A stretch of DNA of 64,000 nt from CAYVUB01 sp964454675 (lineage in GTDB: Bacteria > Bacteroidota > Bacteroidia > Flavobacteriales > Flavobacteriaceae). The position numbers and the translations under genes are program-made. The DNA lies in the NCBI GenBank assembly GCA_964454675.1, contig CAYVUB010000012.1:10765-74764 (forward strand), in the 5' to 3' direction. Under the pieces are notes generated by a model. The model was not told the origin of the DNA, ran no database searches, and was given only the letters and a program-made list of their open reading frames with translations. How positions within the stretch are numbered: position 1 is the stretch's first letter; every line of letters begins with the position of its first letter. Below, one piece after another: positions 63,501 through 64,000 of this stretch.

Positions 63501-63929
63501 AGCGTCAGGCGGCAATATATTGGCATTCGCCGAAATGCCTCCTATTGTATTGGGGGCATTTAACGTCACGATTACTTCTAAACTTGAATTATTTGGTAAT
63601 GAAGCAATCATGGCAGAAAGCAAATTATTTGCCGATAAATTAAAATTGTCAAGAGGAATACTTGATGCGCCTCCGGACATATTCACGCTTTCATAAGAAA
63701 CAATAGTAGCGTCATTATCAAGTTGAAGAGAAAATGACGCATTTGTAACACTGTTTCCCGAATTGCTGATTGTAACTATGTATTGAAACGATTGATATAT
63801 ATGAACTTGAGAGACATTAGATCCGGAAATGTTTTGGGCTTCTACCACAATTGCCAAATCGGTAGTTTGCGAATAAACACTTACTAACCAAAATTGTAAC
63901 AAAGCAAAAAAGAATAGTCTTATACGCAT
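60537..63929 (-). CDS. Large T9SS type B cargo with DUF11-like repeats
   Basis: 1130 residues. Signal peptide (RLFFFALLQFWLVSVYSQT), then a chain of about eight Ig-like/DUF11-type modules (e.g. SFQYIVTISNSGNSVTNASF, VEFTITITNLGTTVANQIEI), rich in Asn, Thr and Ser. From about 1045 is the gliding-associated type B domain: IVPQGISPNGDTKNDYLIIP, IKIYNRLGVLVYQSKNYQNN, LPVGVYFYILEVDSF. A long surface stalk or adhesin is likely; the ligand is unknown. It is monocistronic, and its 5' end is 71 bp from the window edge. Confidence 0.9.
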   Translation of the reverse strand: MRIRLFFFALLQFWLVSVYSQTTDLAIVVEAQNISGSNVSQVHIYQSFQYIVTISNSGNSVTNASFSLQLDNDATIVSYESVNMSGGASSIPLDNFNLSANNLLSAMIASLPNNSSLEVIVTLNAPNTIGGISANANILPPDAVEDIDLSNNQSVISIDVTDLLIDFTVTHSQVSPIEGFPINAWGDMVTYQFTITNNSDIAFPLSGFSGNMSLVSSIFYGRPVLAPVSLSCLSGTNGMTCPTGLNTATNTIIISSSHNVFSFDTPIEFTAGSSLTFEVVYQYLEPSCGFELQPIIVESYISLNLNHSNESSNNSNTVMTILTIGELCDLTDLCIDTVQIDPAAGGLVDWGEQITFETTFCNNGPLDVSARFFLQNLSQSIPWEIISLQCLSTTGNITCEDFTLTNQGQIWISNNFMMPADATITIETVIVFLEPGCSTSVGNAVGHVRSGTNLLSVNVFDSNPANDFQSDFVTLPQVPSCPSSDLRITKTQISPALPEGSSSQNTTNWGSVTYEITATNSSNSDTQILLTDFIPSNANLMADGTLISVECVSTTGTASCFPINNAYIGVTHDSEPENGNEDVFWEILEDDNWILPAQSSVTFLAIVDWSPQCSVNAISATNKVTLDHVGLFVDPNTSNNDAFVTTFFAPCIDLVVQTFPEFSSVFINQSFDWIIDITNSTTSSNAIDVAFEDILNPVFVINGLPSCMVTFGNATCILSFNTSNNLISGTIPSIDAGSTIRIRIPVTAPNFGGAFNNIAEAIPNNINNHEITPDTNISINSVQVLAPTLSKSFNPQTIIVGQESTLTFTIQNLSANPSQNNISFTDNLPPDLFLSGSIVWVESNGCTANFSGNSGDTFITITDLSFPDGVESCTFSVTVTSNNAGVYINNHSNFSNQSNLDTSQASATLTVVEDTSNVDIEVLKEIYPRVVSLGDTVEFTITITNLGTTVANQIEIYESLPDGYQYISSNATFGSYDISAFIWSIETLNPNQSETLTINAEVVSSNNLLNTAFLQALNETDRDETNNQDSAEVQLDNCLIVPQGISPNGDTKNDYLIIPCIEDYQNNQIKIYNRLGVLVYQSKNYQNNWNGFPNTGFPLTNKRLPVGVYFYILEVDSFQEPLAGWIYINY

Positions 63930-64000
63930 AAATCGTTTAACATTTTAACGGGAAACGGCTTTGCGAGGTAGCGGATCTATATTACTAACTTTGAAACGAA

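Noticed and set aside
1..64000. CRISPR array or prophage
   Set aside because: No regularly spaced direct repeats, cas genes, phage structural genes or transposases were seen.

Overview
The window looks like a chromosomal segment of a Flavobacteriaceae-type Bacteroidota; I cannot name the species. The evidence is low GC, TAnnTTTG-type -7 promoter boxes, type IX secretion (T9SS) C-terminal sorting domains, a PID-CTERM-like small protein, a GlnRS with a YqeY-like tail, many Spc-I and Spc-II exported proteins, and conserved neighbourhoods such as tdk-alr-mscL-asd and YceD-rpmF-fabH-accB-accC. It is a draft scaffold: a 100-N gap at 1788-1887 is flanked by the same 55 bases on both sides, so the contigs probably overlap and the gap is not real.

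Layout. 0.2-3.6 kb: gltX, an outer-membrane barrel protein and an SPFH protein. 3.68-8.81 kb: an accessory island, all on the minus strand apart from a stray sigma-54 tail. It has a JAMM-motif lipoprotein, two proteins sharing one signal peptide, four related C-terminal fragments (three starting with the same PFSGNRQWGW boundary) and two polytopic membrane partners, several of them broken. 9-16.5 kb: glnS, folB, tRNA-Cys, a LysE-type exporter, a GIN-domain protein, rnr and a long AT-rich gap with a perfect DnaA box, then rpiB. 16.5-27.2 kb: a CDF transporter, GNAT, double OmpA, S41 protease, rnpA, M1 and S8 peptidases, an MBL hydrolase and lepA. 27.3-36.1 kb: a TonB-type barrel, lipoproteins, M28 peptidase, dusB, a FtsX/LolE-type permease, rbfA and mce. 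36.1-45.4 kb: a CAU tRNA, a T9SS type B giant, ribE/pdxA and the fatty-acid initiation operon.

45.5-49.7 kb is a second accessory block. A TPR gene ends in a 136-nt imperfect hairpin resembling an integron attC site, and is followed by a Fur-type regulator, a P1B metal ATPase and an ICMT-like methyltransferase. 49.8-64 kb: FAD oxidoreductase, mtgA, a GreA-like protein, an ABC ATPase, a VCBS/ASPIC T9SS protein with a di-haem lipoprotein, asd, mscL, alr, tdk, a conserved unknown and a 1130-residue DUF11-like T9SS cargo.

Two families of short palindromes recur between genes and, in frame, inside rnr, glnS and the metal ATPase, where they add IPAKAGIS-, LPAGQAG- and LSAEQAG-type peptides. Candidates for something undescribed are the C-terminal-fragment/membrane-protein array at 3.7-8.8 kb and the hairpin-ended cassette at 45.5-46.4 kb.
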